NCBI GenBank assembly: GCA_016284305.1
Contig: JAEEON010000043.1
Coordinates: 1-64,000 of the forward strand
From: Bacteroidales bacterium
Lineage (GTDB): Bacteria; Bacteroidota; Bacteroidia; Bacteroidales; F082
DNA length: 64,000 bases
Direction: 5' to 3'
Shown here piece after piece: positions 1-7,385 of this stretch. A program made the translations under genes and the position numbers. Position 1 is the stretch's first letter. Each line of letters opens with the position of its first letter. The notes beneath the pieces are model-generated. The model was not told the origin of the DNA and did no database searches. It saw only the letters and a program-made list of their open reading frames with translations.

Positions 1-1
1 C

Positions 2-634
2 TTAAAGGCACTTGAAGACCAAATCATCATGTCGTTTGAAGGGCTTTGGAGCAAAGACCACGACTACACCGACGAGCGTAGTCTTATCGAAGTCAGGAAA
101 ACCATCATCAACCATCGTGTGTTGCAACACCAGGATTTGTTGCTGCCCGACATCATAGCCTTTAACGACGCTATGAGCGAGGCCTTGCGCGAAATGTTCG
201 ACAAAGCCCACTCCGTGTATGAAGCCAACAAAGGCTTAGGTGAAGATGTGGAGGTCGAGGCTTGTTGCTACCTCAGCAATGACTATCCGGCATTGCACCC
301 CGTGCAAGGCGAAAACCGTCAAGATCTTTGGAATGCTTTGCAGGATTCAGGATGGAACCTGCTGTATGAAGGCGGCGTGGCTTTTCCTCTCCAATTGAGA
401 GGGAACGACGATCCTGATTCCAACGACTTTGACGAATTTATCGGGATGAATTGTCCACCGCCTAACTGGAACGAAGGCCTCGACCAGGAACTGACCAAAG
501 ACCTGAACCTGATACAAGCCTTCCACAACCTGTTCGACCACACCGATTTTGCCATCACCGACTTCATCTATTGCCGTGATTTTTACTATGAAATCAAAGT
601 TGAGTTCAGGAATGAAGCACAGCAAAGCCATTGA
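2..634 (+). CDS. Hypothetical protein, 5' partial
   Basis: The reading frame is open from the first bases of the window, so the true start is probably upstream; an ATG at 29 exists but has no convincing upstream signal. About 210 residues are visible, acidic and rich in Trp, Asp and Asn, with no signal peptide or membrane segment. I do not recognise a family. The 3' end overlaps the next gene (ATG at 612) by 23 bases, so the two are probably cotranscribed and translationally coupled. Confidence 0.6.
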   Translation, partial: LKALEDQIIMSFEGLWSKDHDYTDERSLIEVRKTIINHRVLQHQDLLLPDIIAFNDAMSEALREMFDKAHSVYEANKGLGEDVEVEACCYLSNDYPALHPVQGENRQDLWNALQDSGWNLLYEGGVAFPLQLRGNDDPDSNDFDEFIGMNCPPPNWNEGLDQELTKDLNLIQAFHNLFDHTDFAITDFIYCRDFYYEIKVEFRNEAQQSH

Positions 635-1133
635 TGCGGCCACCATCGCCCGCCTGCTCAGTCACGAGGACGAGCACGGCATGGGGTGTGTCTTTATGTA
701 TGCCTTCGTCAATGAGGTAATACGTCAGAATAGGCCGTTTTCGTTTGATTGTGATTCGGCGCAGATCATAGACGTACCTGTTTTGTCAGTGGTTGATAAA
801 GAGGGGAGGAGTATTACTATTAATCATAAAAGGAACAGGTTAAGTCTGATCCTTGATGACAAACGGCCTGATGCTGTAAACCAAATCATATTTAAAGGTA
901 AGGAATACCGCTTGGCCATGCTTGCCTGGCTTACCGCCTGCATCCAGTACACTTCGTTACAGCCGGAGCTTAGGGATGAGTTGTCAGAATATGCCATGTC
1001 CATTCAAAGGGGAAAAATCGGGTTAACAATGCGTTGCTTGCTCAATTTGGAAGCGATTGGCTGCGTGACTTTGTCCTTCCTGGAGGGCAATTCTATTCCG
1101 ATCAAAAAGTGGAAGGGACAAAAAAGATTATAA
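612..1133 (+). CDS. Hypothetical protein, 173 aa
   Basis: I chose the ATG at 612, preceded by a purine-rich TTCAGGA, over an earlier in-frame start at 549 that would lie deep inside the upstream gene. The product is soluble, mixed alpha/beta in appearance, with a basic C-terminus (KKWKGQKRL). No family is recognised. It overlaps the preceding gene by 23 bases and is likely to be its partner. Codon use is AT-richer toward the 3' end. Confidence 0.6.
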   Translation: MKHSKAIDAATIARLLSHEDEHGMGCVFMYAFVNEVIRQNRPFSFDCDSAQIIDVPVLSVVDKEGRSITINHKRNRLSLILDDKRPDAVNQIIFKGKEYRLAMLAWLTACIQYTSLQPELRDELSEYAMSIQRGKIGLTMRCLLNLEAIGCVTLSFLEGNSIPIKKWKGQKRL

Positions 1134-1162
1134 AAAAGGCTTATGATGATTTGAAAAATCCC

Positions 1163-1192
1163 TTGATAGTAATAAAAACTTTTGTATATTTG
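1163..1192 (+). promoter_or_regulatory. Bacteroidota-type promoter
   Basis: TTG at 1163-1165 and TATATTTG at 1185-1192 are separated by 19 bp, a full match to the Bacteroidota -33/-7 consensus (TTG, 19-20 bp, TAnnTTTG). Predicted transcription start is near 1198. No plus-strand gene starts before 1934, so the likely product is the small RNA listed next. Confidence 0.6.
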
Positions 1193-1197
1193 CATCG

Positions 1198-1246
1198 TTA
1201 AGTCCCGACAGTCCCTGAGCAATCAAACTGCCGGGTATCGTTTTTT
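1198..1246 (+). ncRNA. Candidate small RNA ending in intrinsic terminator
   Basis: A consensus promoter is followed within a few bases by an inverted repeat CCCGACAGT (1204-1212) / ACTGCCGGG (1227-1235), one mismatch in nine pairs, and a T6 run at 1241-1246. That is an intrinsic terminator. The transcript would be only about 50 nt; readthrough would run convergently into the Xre-type gene at 1336-1626. It could instead be an attenuator of a lost gene. A second weaker inverted repeat (CACCGT/ACGGTG, about 1257-1282) follows. Confidence 0.35.
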
Positions 1247-1335
1247 AGGGGTCTGCACCGTGAATAGGAACAGAAACGGTGGTAAGTCTATCACCAAAAC
1301 ACTACAAATTGAGTGCAAAGACATTATCAGACAGG

Positions 1336-1626
1336 TTAGACGCCCTTTACTCTCGTTACCTGGATTATCGGACTTCCCAAAGCAGCCGATATCTTTGCCA
1401 GTGTTGAAAGCGTAAAGTTGTGCCCTCCGCCAACCCAGTGCGATACTGCCGCTTCGGACGTTCCGATGAGTTTGGCGAATTCTTTTTGTGACATGCCCCT
1501 TTGTTGAAGTGAGGCGTCAATGTAGTCTGCAATGTCATACGACCACTCCACTTGCTGCTTGATTGCCGGCGGGGTGTCATCAATTACTTTTTGGAATAGT
1601 TGTTCCGTTTCTTCAGCGTGTTTCAT
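1336..1626 (-). CDS. Xre/HigA-like HTH antitoxin-type protein
   Basis: A 96-residue protein with a clear helix-turn-helix of the Xre/Cro class at about residues 42-85 (MSQKEFAKLIGTSEAAVSHW, then TLSTLAKISAALG). The N-terminal 40 residues resemble the leader segment of Bacteroidota antitoxin-like HTH proteins. It sits directly downstream of a very small ORF (1642-1785) in the same direction, the arrangement of HigBA-type modules, but no recognisable toxin is present, so it may be an orphan antitoxin or DNA-binding repressor. A TAnnTTTG box at 1807-1814 (minus strand) probably drives it. Confidence 0.75.
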   Translation of the reverse strand: MKHAEETEQLFQKVIDDTPPAIKQQVEWSYDIADYIDASLQQRGMSQKEFAKLIGTSEAAVSHWVGGGHNFTLSTLAKISAALGSPIIQVTRVKGV

Positions 1627-1641
1627 AGTTCAAAATTTGTA

Positions 1642-1785
1642 TCATCGATTCCTTCTATGCGTCGCATTTTCGGTCCCTTTAATAATGAATTTCTGGAATT
1701 CCGTGTAGCTTTCGCCTTCGAAGCAAATGGTGAATAATTCGGCATTTTCAGTTTGTCTAACAGATTGTATGGTAGCCTTAGTCAT
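1642..1785 (-). CDS. Small ORF upstream of HTH gene, possibly frameshifted
   Basis: A 47-codon ORF starts with ATG at 1785-1783 just below a TATCTTTG box. Its last residues look out of frame: skipping one base in the GGG of AAAGGGACC would continue as IKGPKMRRIEGIDDTNFEL and stop at a TGA overlapping the ATG of the HTH gene (ATGA). The intact form would therefore be about 60 residues and coupled to the HTH gene. Either a frameshift mutation, a sequencing error, or a separate start at the internal ATG. No family recognised. Confidence 0.4.
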   Translation of the reverse strand: MTKATIQSVRQTENAELFTICFEGESYTEFQKFIIKGTENATHRRNR

Positions 1786-1806
1786 AATTCATTCATTATT
1801 TTGATG

Positions 1807-1814
1807 CAAAGATA
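1807..1814 (-). promoter_or_regulatory. -7 box for minus-strand HTH unit
   Basis: TATCTTTG on the minus strand (CAAAGATA on plus), 22 bases before the ATG at 1785. No clear TTG at -33. Confidence 0.5.
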
Positions 1815-1865
1815 TAATACTTTTTTGATATGAATTATATTTTGAGATAATTTTTTTAAAAAACA

Positions 1866-1893
1866 GCTTGTGCTTCAATTCAGCACAGGCTTT
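1866..1893. terminator. Hairpin between divergent genes
   Basis: Inverted repeat GCTTGTGCT / AGCACAGGC with T-rich sequence on the plus side and A-rich sequence on the other, so it could act as an intrinsic terminator in either direction. It lies between the minus-strand HTH unit and the plus-strand gene at 1934. Confidence 0.4.
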
Positions 1894-1933
1894 TGTTTTC
1901 TTTGCAGCGTAGAAACAACAAAACCTAACTGCG

Positions 1934-2467
1934 ATGAACGACTATTATGGAAGCGTCCCTTTAGAGGAATACGAACAAATTCTGGCCAACCGCGAGTATT
2001 GGGACAACATTTCTGGCGAATGGGGAATGTGTTCAAAATTGGAAGACAAACTTGTTCGATTAGGGATATTTGTGCAAAGAGGCGGCGACCTAAACCGCGT
2101 GATTGCCCTTTATGCGGAAGGACGTGCATACACCTGTCGAGTGACGATACAGCATTGTATAGAGCGGTATCTTGAGGCATTAGCCAAGAAGCACATTCAG
2201 AATCTGACACTTCGCTTGTACAAACTCGAAAAAGAAGAAGCGGTAAAACTGCTTTCCGAGATGCTGAAAGCGAGCATCGGCGTTGATTTCAGGTACGATA
2301 AATATACCTCAAGGCAGGTCTCTTTCGGCGTGCTTGACACTGGGAGGCTGAATGCCGAGGAAATACTCTCTGTCATAGAACAGGAGCATCGCCAAACGCA
2401 TCCCAACGAAAGCATTGAGGAGGTCAGGAAAAGAGCTCATACTTGGATTGTGGATAGTTGGTGGTAA
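1934..2467 (+). CDS. Hypothetical protein, 177 aa
   Basis: Soluble protein starting MNDYYGSVPLEEYEQIL, predicted largely alpha-helical, with a Lys/Glu-rich helix in the middle (LYKLEKEEAVKLLSEML) and a Trp-rich end (WIVDSWW). No signal peptide or membrane segment and no family recognised. It is followed after 33 bases by the next gene, which has its own -7 box, so the two need not be an operon. The preceding intergenic sequence holds a hairpin. Confidence 0.65.
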   Translation: MNDYYGSVPLEEYEQILANREYWDNISGEWGMCSKLEDKLVRLGIFVQRGGDLNRVIALYAEGRAYTCRVTIQHCIERYLEALAKKHIQNLTLRLYKLEKEEAVKLLSEMLKASIGVDFRYDKYTSRQVSFGVLDTGRLNAEEILSVIEQEHRQTHPNESIEEVRKRAHTWIVDSWW

Positions 2468-2475
2468 AAAATGTG

Positions 2476-2483
2476 TAACTTTG
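2476..2483 (+). promoter_or_regulatory. -7 box TAACTTTG
   Basis: TAACTTTG matches TAnnTTTG. It lies downstream of an upstream in-frame ATG at 2471 and therefore argues that translation of the next gene begins at the ATG at 2501. Confidence 0.5.
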
Positions 2484-2500
2484 CAGAACAAATTGCAATT

Positions 2501-3355
2501 ATGACAGAAAAAGAATTAAAAGACGAGAATCCTTGGAAAGAGGTTGCTATGATGATTCTTCCTGATGAGAAGGATTGTTTGTTTCGTGAAGAAGATAAAG
2601 AAGCATATGTTTGTAAAAATGACAGATGCATCATTAACGAGTTCAACAAAAACTTTGAAAAAGGAGACAGTCCCGAAAGGATAATAACGAATACTCCTCC
2701 TGAGCCATGGCGTGGCAATCCTTTAAAAGCCAATCTGATTATTTTGAGCTTAAATCCTGGATATACACCAGAGATCAATGAAACAATAGCTAAACTGATA
2801 CAATCTAACGATCACATAAGAACATTATTGGCTAATTACAGGAAAAAGACCCTAGAGTTAAAGGCCGATTCATTTTTACCTGAAGATGAAAAAGGAGACG
2901 ACCAAATATCATGTGCTCAAGCAGAAGATATGTTAAGTGGTTGGTATTGGACCAAACGATTAAAAACTCTACAAGAAGAATTAGTACAAGAGTGTAATAT
3001 GTCAAAAACCGAGTTTTTTAGAAAAGTAGCTGTGATTGAATATCACGGCTATAGTTCAACCACCGCAGCTAGAAGTTTTCCTAACAAACCTCTACCCAGC
3101 CAAAATTTCACGATAAAACTAATAAAACATATTGCATATCGAAAGGATGTTTGTTTTTTGATTATGAGATCAAAAGATAAATGGGAAAAGTTATTGGAGA
3201 AGGACAACATTTGGGGCGAGTTGGACAGAAAAGGCAAGTTAATATTTAGGAAAACACCCGGAAGAAGCCAATATATTACAAATGAAAATCTTAAAGATTG
3301 TAATTGTGAAAACGGTAACGGCTATGAAAAAATAAAGGAATTATTAAAGAATTAA
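2501..3355 (+). CDS. Hypothetical protein, possibly UDG-superfamily-like
   Basis: Start chosen at 2501 because a TAnnTTTG box lies at 2476-2483. 284 residues. A hydrophobic strand ending in a turn, NLIILSLNPGYTPE (about residues 77-91), then VAVIEYHGYSS and CFLIMRSKDKW further on, recall the strand-loop arrangement of the uracil-DNA glycosylase superfamily (an NPG-type turn followed by a late strand), but the diagnostic motifs are not clear enough to assign activity. AT-rich relative to the neighbouring WYL gene, which suggests acquisition. Downstream neighbour is a WYL regulator 23 bases away. Confidence 0.55.
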   Translation: MTEKELKDENPWKEVAMMILPDEKDCLFREEDKEAYVCKNDRCIINEFNKNFEKGDSPERIITNTPPEPWRGNPLKANLIILSLNPGYTPEINETIAKLIQSNDHIRTLLANYRKKTLELKADSFLPEDEKGDDQISCAQAEDMLSGWYWTKRLKTLQEELVQECNMSKTEFFRKVAVIEYHGYSSTTAARSFPNKPLPSQNFTIKLIKHIAYRKDVCFLIMRSKDKWEKLLEKDNIWGELDRKGKLIFRKTPGRSQYITNENLKDCNCENGNGYEKIKELLKN

Positions 3356-3378
3356 CAGTCATTTATAACAGTTTTCCT

Positions 3379-4284
3379 ATGTCCAAAAACCAAATCAACA
3401 AATACGTCTGGCTCGTAAAAACGCTCTATCGCGCCAAGAAAATCACCCTGAAAGAAATCAACCGTAAGTGGACGGAAACCGAGTTGAGTGAGGGTGAAGA
3501 GATTCCGCGCCGCACGTTCCACACTTGGAAGAACGCGGTGGAAGAGATGTTTGACCTCGTCATTCTATGCGACAAGAGCGACGGCGACCGCTATTACATC
3601 GAGAACCGTGAGGTGCTTGAGGATGACGGCCTGCAACGTTGGCTGCTCAACACCATGTCGGTCAGCAATACGCTGTTGGACAACAAAGTCCTCAGCGACC
3701 GTATCCTGTTGGAAAATATCCCTTCGGGTCAGGGCTTCCTCACCACTGTCATGGAAGCGATGAAGAAAAACCGATTGCTGGGAATCACCTATAAAGGCTT
3801 TTGGAGCGAAAGTGAGCACACTTTCCCCGTGGCGCCCTATTGCGTGAAGCTGTTCCGGCAGCGGTGGTACATGGTGGGCAACAGCGTCTATGAAGACAAA
3901 ACCCGCATCTATTCGTTGGACCGCGTACAGGAAGCCCAGCTGTTGGAGGAGACCTTCAAATATCCCAAGAAATTCAACCCAGAGAACTACTTTAAAGGCT
4001 GTTTCGGCATCATTCGCGATGAGGAATGCCCCATTGAGACCGTGAAACTGAAAGTGAGCGCTGACCAAGCCAACTATTTGCGTTCCTTGCCGCTACATAC
4101 CTCGCAAGAAGAAGTGGAACGCAACGACGACTACAGCATCTTCACCCTGCAAGTCAGGCCAACTTTCGACTTCCAACAGGAACTTCTTTGGAATGGTGAT
4201 GCATTAGAGGTGCTGGAACCGATATGGCTTCGCAAAGAAATGGCCACTGAGGTCAAGCAGATGTGGAATCATTACAAGAAATAA
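3379..4284 (+). CDS. WYL-domain transcriptional regulator
   Basis: 301 residues. N-terminal winged helix-like region (KYVWLVKTLYRAKKITLKEINRKW, then RRTFHTWKNAVEEMF) followed by a WYL domain at about 130-200 containing ITYKGF, PYCVKLFRQRWYMVG and RIYSLDRV. WYL domains sense nucleic acid or nucleotide ligands in known members and often control defence genes. It is paralogous over its whole length to the regulator at 15179-16090 next to cas9 (same VKLFRQRWYM-type core). Its own targets are not evident; the AT-rich intergenic stretch and ORF6N gene follow. Confidence 0.85.
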   Translation: MSKNQINKYVWLVKTLYRAKKITLKEINRKWTETELSEGEEIPRRTFHTWKNAVEEMFDLVILCDKSDGDRYYIENREVLEDDGLQRWLLNTMSVSNTLLDNKVLSDRILLENIPSGQGFLTTVMEAMKKNRLLGITYKGFWSESEHTFPVAPYCVKLFRQRWYMVGNSVYEDKTRIYSLDRVQEAQLLEETFKYPKKFNPENYFKGCFGIIRDEECPIETVKLKVSADQANYLRSLPLHTSQEEVERNDDYSIFTLQVRPTFDFQQELLWNGDALEVLEPIWLRKEMATEVKQMWNHYKK

Positions 4285-4470
4285 GATTTATAGTGGATTG
4301 TTATTGGTTATTAAAGTGATATGTATGGAATTTTATAAATATATAATCAAATAAAATAGTATTGTAGATTATGTAATGTAAAAACAAATTCTATACTTTT
4401 GCAGTCGAAATGGTTTTGCGGTCGAAATTTTCGACCGCAAACTCTGCAATTAATTAATAATCAATAAATT
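4285..4470. other. Intergenic AT-rich region with promoter
   Basis: No gene. Holds a -7 box TACTTTTG at 4394-4401 and the 25-bp palindrome described next. Confidence 0.5.
4416..4440 (+). promoter_or_regulatory. 25-bp palindrome in ORF6N leader
   Basis: Twelve-base arms TTGCGGTCGAAA and TTTCGACCGCAA around one central T form a perfect palindrome just downstream of a TAnnTTTG box (4394-4401), so it would lie at about +9 to +34 of the transcript. A 23/25 match recurs inside the ORF6N coding sequence at 4702-4726. It could be a DNA operator for the ORF6N protein or an RNA hairpin. Confidence 0.65.
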
Positions 4471-4533
4471 ATGAAGAATTAAAGTTTACCAGAACCAAGC
4501 AATAATCATTTAATCCAAATTCAAGAAGCAGAT

Positions 4534-5058
4534 GTGGCCGCCAAAATAGCTATCATTCGGGGAAATCCTGTGATAGCCGATGCTGACGTTGCGGAATTGT
4601 TTGATGTTGAAACACGAAGAATTAACGAAGCAGTAAAAAACAATCCAAACAAGTTTCCGAATCATTATATGTTTGAGTTGACTAAGAGCGAGTTACGAAC
4701 TTTGCGGTCGAAAATTTCGACCACAAAAGTATCATTGAAGAGCCGTTCTGCTACCAAAGTGTTCACAGAAAGAGGCCTGTATATGCTGGCGACCATCCTG
4801 AAGAGCGAAAAAGCAACGGATGTGACTTTTGCTATTATAGAGACCTTCGCCAAAGTGAGAAGTTTAAAACGCGAGCTTGTTGAACTCCATAAAGAAGCCG
4901 ATAAACAAAAACAAGCTTCTAAGATGAAACACTTTGGAGAAGTGCTTTCTGATATCGTCATGCCTGAGCTGAATACCTCCGAAACAGAATCAACTTTAGA
5001 GCTTAATTTTATCATTGGAAAACTGAAACACACCGTTAAAAGGGTAAAAAAAGAATAA
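4534..5058 (+). CDS. ORF6N/KilA-type DNA-binding protein, start disrupted
   Basis: ORF6N domain (phage-derived DNA-binding family): IAIIRGNPVIADADVAELFDVETRRINEAVKNN, FELTKSEL, then KVFTERGLYMLATILKSEKA, with a C-terminal helical tail to residue 174. Family members usually begin about 15-20 residues earlier. Here the natural ATG at 4471 is followed in the same frame by AAG AAT and then a TAA at 4480, after which the family-like sequence NNHLIQIQEADVAAK continues. Translation may therefore restart at the GTG at 4534, or the gene may be inactivated by the stop. The second copy of the leader palindrome (4702-4726) encodes the LRSKIST segment. Confidence 0.75.
   Translation: MAAKIAIIRGNPVIADADVAELFDVETRRINEAVKNNPNKFPNHYMFELTKSELRTLRSKISTTKVSLKSRSATKVFTERGLYMLATILKSEKATDVTFAIIETFAKVRSLKRELVELHKEADKQKQASKMKHFGEVLSDIVMPELNTSETESTLELNFIIGKLKHTVKRVKKE
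4702..4726 (+). repeat. Second copy of ORF6N palindrome, inside the gene
   Basis: Matches the 25-bp leader palindrome at 23 of 25 positions, and is itself nearly palindromic (GGTCGAAA / TTTCGACC). Confidence 0.65.
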
Positions 5059-5061
5059 AAC

Positions 5062-5122
5062 TTGCCGATATCGGCAAAAATCTCTATCTTTGCAACGGTA
5101 TCTAAAGAAAAACTTGCCGATA
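5062..5122 (+). promoter_or_regulatory. Promoter with overlapping operator of fic gene
   Basis: TTGCCGATATCGGCAA (5062-5077) is a perfect 16-bp palindrome. Its first three bases, TTG, sit exactly 20 bp before TATCTTTG (5085-5092), so the palindrome covers the -33 element. A half-site TTGCCGATA recurs at 5114-5122, touching the ATG at 5124. This is a textbook arrangement for autorepression, probably by the N-terminal HTH of the Fic protein. Confidence 0.75.
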
Positions 5123-5123
5123 C

Positions 5124-6005
5124 ATGGAATATATCTCAGCCAGTCAGTTTGCCCAGAAATACGGTATCAGTGAACGTACCGCCCGTAACTATTGCGCTAA
5201 GGGTAAGATAGAAGGAACATTCCTCACAGGAAAGACATGGAACATTCCCGCCGAGGCCGCTTTGCCCAAACGAGGCAAAAAGAAGGTGTCTCCCTTGCTC
5301 TCCGCTTTGCGCGATCAAAAAGATACTGGGATGAAGGGTGGTATTTACCATCGGGTTCAAATCGACTTGACGTACAATTCCAATCATATTGAAGGAAGCC
5401 GCCTAACCAAAGAACAAACCCGTTTCATCTTTGAAACGAGCACTCTTGGCGTCACCACAGAGAATACGCGTATTGACGACATCATGGAGACCGTCAACCA
5501 TTTCCGCTGCATCGATTACGTGATCGATCATGCCACCGACAAAATAACAGAAGCTCATGTTAAACAGCTACATTTGTTGTTGAAAACCAATACTTCTGAC
5601 AGCAAGAAGTCATGGTTTGCCGTCGGCGATTACAAACGATTGGCAAATTCAGTAGGAGAAGAGGAAACTGCCCGACCGGAAGAAGTTCACAAACAGATGA
5701 AAGCGTTGCTGTTGAGTTATTATTCTATCGAGTGCCCCGATTTTGATGCGCTTCTCGACTTCCATGTGAGGTTTGAACGCATCCATCCTTTCCAAGATGG
5801 CAATGGTCGCATTGGGAGACTGCTTCTGTTTTGGCAATGTCTTCAAACGGGCATCGTTCCGTTCATCATCACCGAGGATTTGCGTTTGTTCTATTACCGA
5901 GGCATCCAGAATTGGGGAAAGATCAACGGCTACCTACGTGATACCTGTCTGACCGCACAGGATGGTTTTAAGGCGTTACTTGACTATTTCGGGATAAAAC
6001 AGTAA
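5124..6005 (+). CDS. Fic-family AMPylase-type enzyme with N-terminal HTH
   Basis: 293 residues. Residues 1-45 form a MerR/HTH_17-like DNA-binding segment (YISASQFAQKYGISERTARNY). A Fic core follows with the catalytic signature HPFQDGNGRIGR at 221-232 (His221 is the catalytic base, Asp225 binds magnesium). The inhibitory motif S/TxxxEG is present at 86-91 (SNHIEG), so this is a class II Fic protein with autoinhibition by the N-terminal helix, as known for the family. Fic enzymes transfer AMP or other nucleotide parts to protein hydroxyls; the target here is unknown. Likely autoregulated through the palindrome at 5062-5077 and the half-site at 5114-5122. Confidence 0.9.
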   Translation: MEYISASQFAQKYGISERTARNYCAKGKIEGTFLTGKTWNIPAEAALPKRGKKKVSPLLSALRDQKDTGMKGGIYHRVQIDLTYNSNHIEGSRLTKEQTRFIFETSTLGVTTENTRIDDIMETVNHFRCIDYVIDHATDKITEAHVKQLHLLLKTNTSDSKKSWFAVGDYKRLANSVGEEETARPEEVHKQMKALLLSYYSIECPDFDALLDFHVRFERIHPFQDGNGRIGRLLLFWQCLQTGIVPFIITEDLRLFYYRGIQNWGKINGYLRDTCLTAQDGFKALLDYFGIKQ

Positions 6006-6018
6006 AAGTTTAAGAATC

Positions 6019-6819
6019 ATGAAAAAACACTATACCTTCAGCACTGGCGAAACCATTGATGCCGACCTTGACGACCTGCGTCGGCTTTTGGCGGAGAACC
6101 AGCAATATCTGGACAATTATGAAGAGGTTTACAGTTCCCTTGAAGACGATGACTATATAGCCCGCGGCAACGGCTTCTGCGACCGCAAGTACAGCGACGA
6201 CTTCATCGAGGGACAGATGGAGAAATATGCCCAACGAGTGAAGGAAATCAACGGGTGGATTGAAAACGACGAGAGAATGGACGCCCACCAAGCCCTAAAA
6301 CTCCTGAAAGAAGGCAACGCTCGCTTTGTTTCGGGGCAGCTCGTTCCGAAAGATCATTACGCCGAGGATCGATTGAAACTCAGCGAGGGACAACACCCCT
6401 TTGCGGTAGTGCTTTGCTGCTCCGACAGTCGGGTATCGCCTGAAATTTTGTTTGACCAACAGCTGGGCGACGTGTTCGTAATTCGCAACGCCGGCAACGT
6501 GGTGGATGAGGATGTGCTCGGCTCCATCGAATATGCTGTGGAGCATCTGGAATCGCCACTGGTGGTGGTGCTTGGACATTCCAGTTGCGGAGCAGTGACG
6601 GCTGCTTGTCAAGGTGGGGAACTTCCAGGCCATCTGGTGGATATCGCCAAGCGCATCAAGCCTTCCATCAGCATGGATTGTTGCATCGACGACAATGCCC
6701 GCTGTCATGCTGAGCACATGGCACAGCTTGTCCGTGAAAACCCTATCGTGGAGCATCTGAAAGTTACGGTGATGGGCGCTTTCTACAACCTTGCCAGTGG
6801 GGTAGTGGAGTGGATGTAA
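6019..6819 (+). CDS. Beta-carbonic anhydrase with 85-residue N-terminal extension
   Basis: Residues from about 88 form a beta-class carbonic anhydrase (CO2 hydration): CCSDSR with zinc ligand Cys134 and the Asp136/Arg138 dyad, and GHSSCGAV with His187 and Cys190. The first 85 residues (MKKHYTFSTGETIDADLDDL onward) are acidic, predicted helical and not part of the enzyme family; I do not recognise them. The total of 266 residues is above the usual 180-230. The gene lies 13 bases after fic and 19 bases before the exonuclease gene, so the three may be one unit. Confidence 0.88.
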   Translation: MKKHYTFSTGETIDADLDDLRRLLAENQQYLDNYEEVYSSLEDDDYIARGNGFCDRKYSDDFIEGQMEKYAQRVKEINGWIENDERMDAHQALKLLKEGNARFVSGQLVPKDHYAEDRLKLSEGQHPFAVVLCCSDSRVSPEILFDQQLGDVFVIRNAGNVVDEDVLGSIEYAVEHLESPLVVVLGHSSCGAVTAACQGGELPGHLVDIAKRIKPSISMDCCIDDNARCHAEHMAQLVRENPIVEHLKVTVMGAFYNLASGVVEWM

Positions 6820-6838
6820 AGTTAAAAAGGGAGTAATA

Positions 6839-7333
6839 ATGAAGGACTTCGCTGCTATCGATTTTGAGACCGCCAACAACCAGCCTACCAGCGTGTGCAG
6901 CGTTGGCGTGGTTATCGTGAGGGAGGGGGAATTTGTGGACTCGTTTTACTCGCTTATCCAACCTGAACCTAATTACTATTTGTTTTGGAATACGATGGTC
7001 CATGGTCTCACTCAGGCAGATACCGAGGATGCACCTGTGTTTCCTTACGTCTGGGAAAAGATTGAGCCGTTGATTGAAGGCTTGCCGCTGGTGGCGCATA
7101 ACAGCCCTTTCGACCAAGGATGCCTGAAGGCGGTGATGCGCTGCTATCAGATGGATTACCCTGACTATCAGTTCTATTGCACCTGCCGAGCTTCGCGGAA
7201 ACATTTTGGGAAGCAGCTTCCCAACCACCAGCTTCATACGGTCGCTGAAGCCTGTGGCTATCATCTGGTCAACCATCATCACGCCTTGGCCGATGCCGAG
7301 GCCTGCGCATGGATTGCTAGGGAGATCCTATAA
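6839..7333 (+). CDS. DEDDh 3'-5' exonuclease (DnaQ-like)
   Basis: 164 residues. Exo I motif AIDFETAN (first Asp and Glu), Exo II LVAHNSPFDQGCL, Exo III HALADAEACAW with the His of the DEDDh class. This is the stand-alone epsilon-like family often annotated as 3'-5' exonuclease; substrate is single-stranded DNA or RNA ends. It stands apart from the exonuclease domain fused to DnaE further on, so it is unlikely to be the replicative proofreader. The gene is closely spaced after the carbonic anhydrase gene. Confidence 0.88.
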   Translation: MKDFAAIDFETANNQPTSVCSVGVVIVREGEFVDSFYSLIQPEPNYYLFWNTMVHGLTQADTEDAPVFPYVWEKIEPLIEGLPLVAHNSPFDQGCLKAVMRCYQMDYPDYQFYCTCRASRKHFGKQLPNHQLHTVAEACGYHLVNHHHALADAEACAWIAREIL

Positions 7334-7336
7334 AAA

Positions 7337-7358
7337 AGCGCCTCATCGCTGAGGCGCT
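7337..7358 (-). terminator. Intrinsic terminator of minus-strand lipoprotein gene
   Basis: Perfect 9-bp stem AGCGCCTCA / TGAGGCGCT with loop TCGC. The T6 run lies on the minus-strand side, so it terminates the lipoprotein gene at 7386-7928; it may also help end the exonuclease transcript. Confidence 0.8.
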
Positions 7359-7385
7359 CCCTTGTCTCCAATATCTTTGTATGTC

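Noticed and set aside
6839-7333. Stand-alone DEDDh exonuclease as Cas4-like or adaptation trimming factor
   Set aside because: It is 9 kb from the cas genes and belongs to the common DnaQ-like group; DnaQ-Cas2 fusions are a different type.
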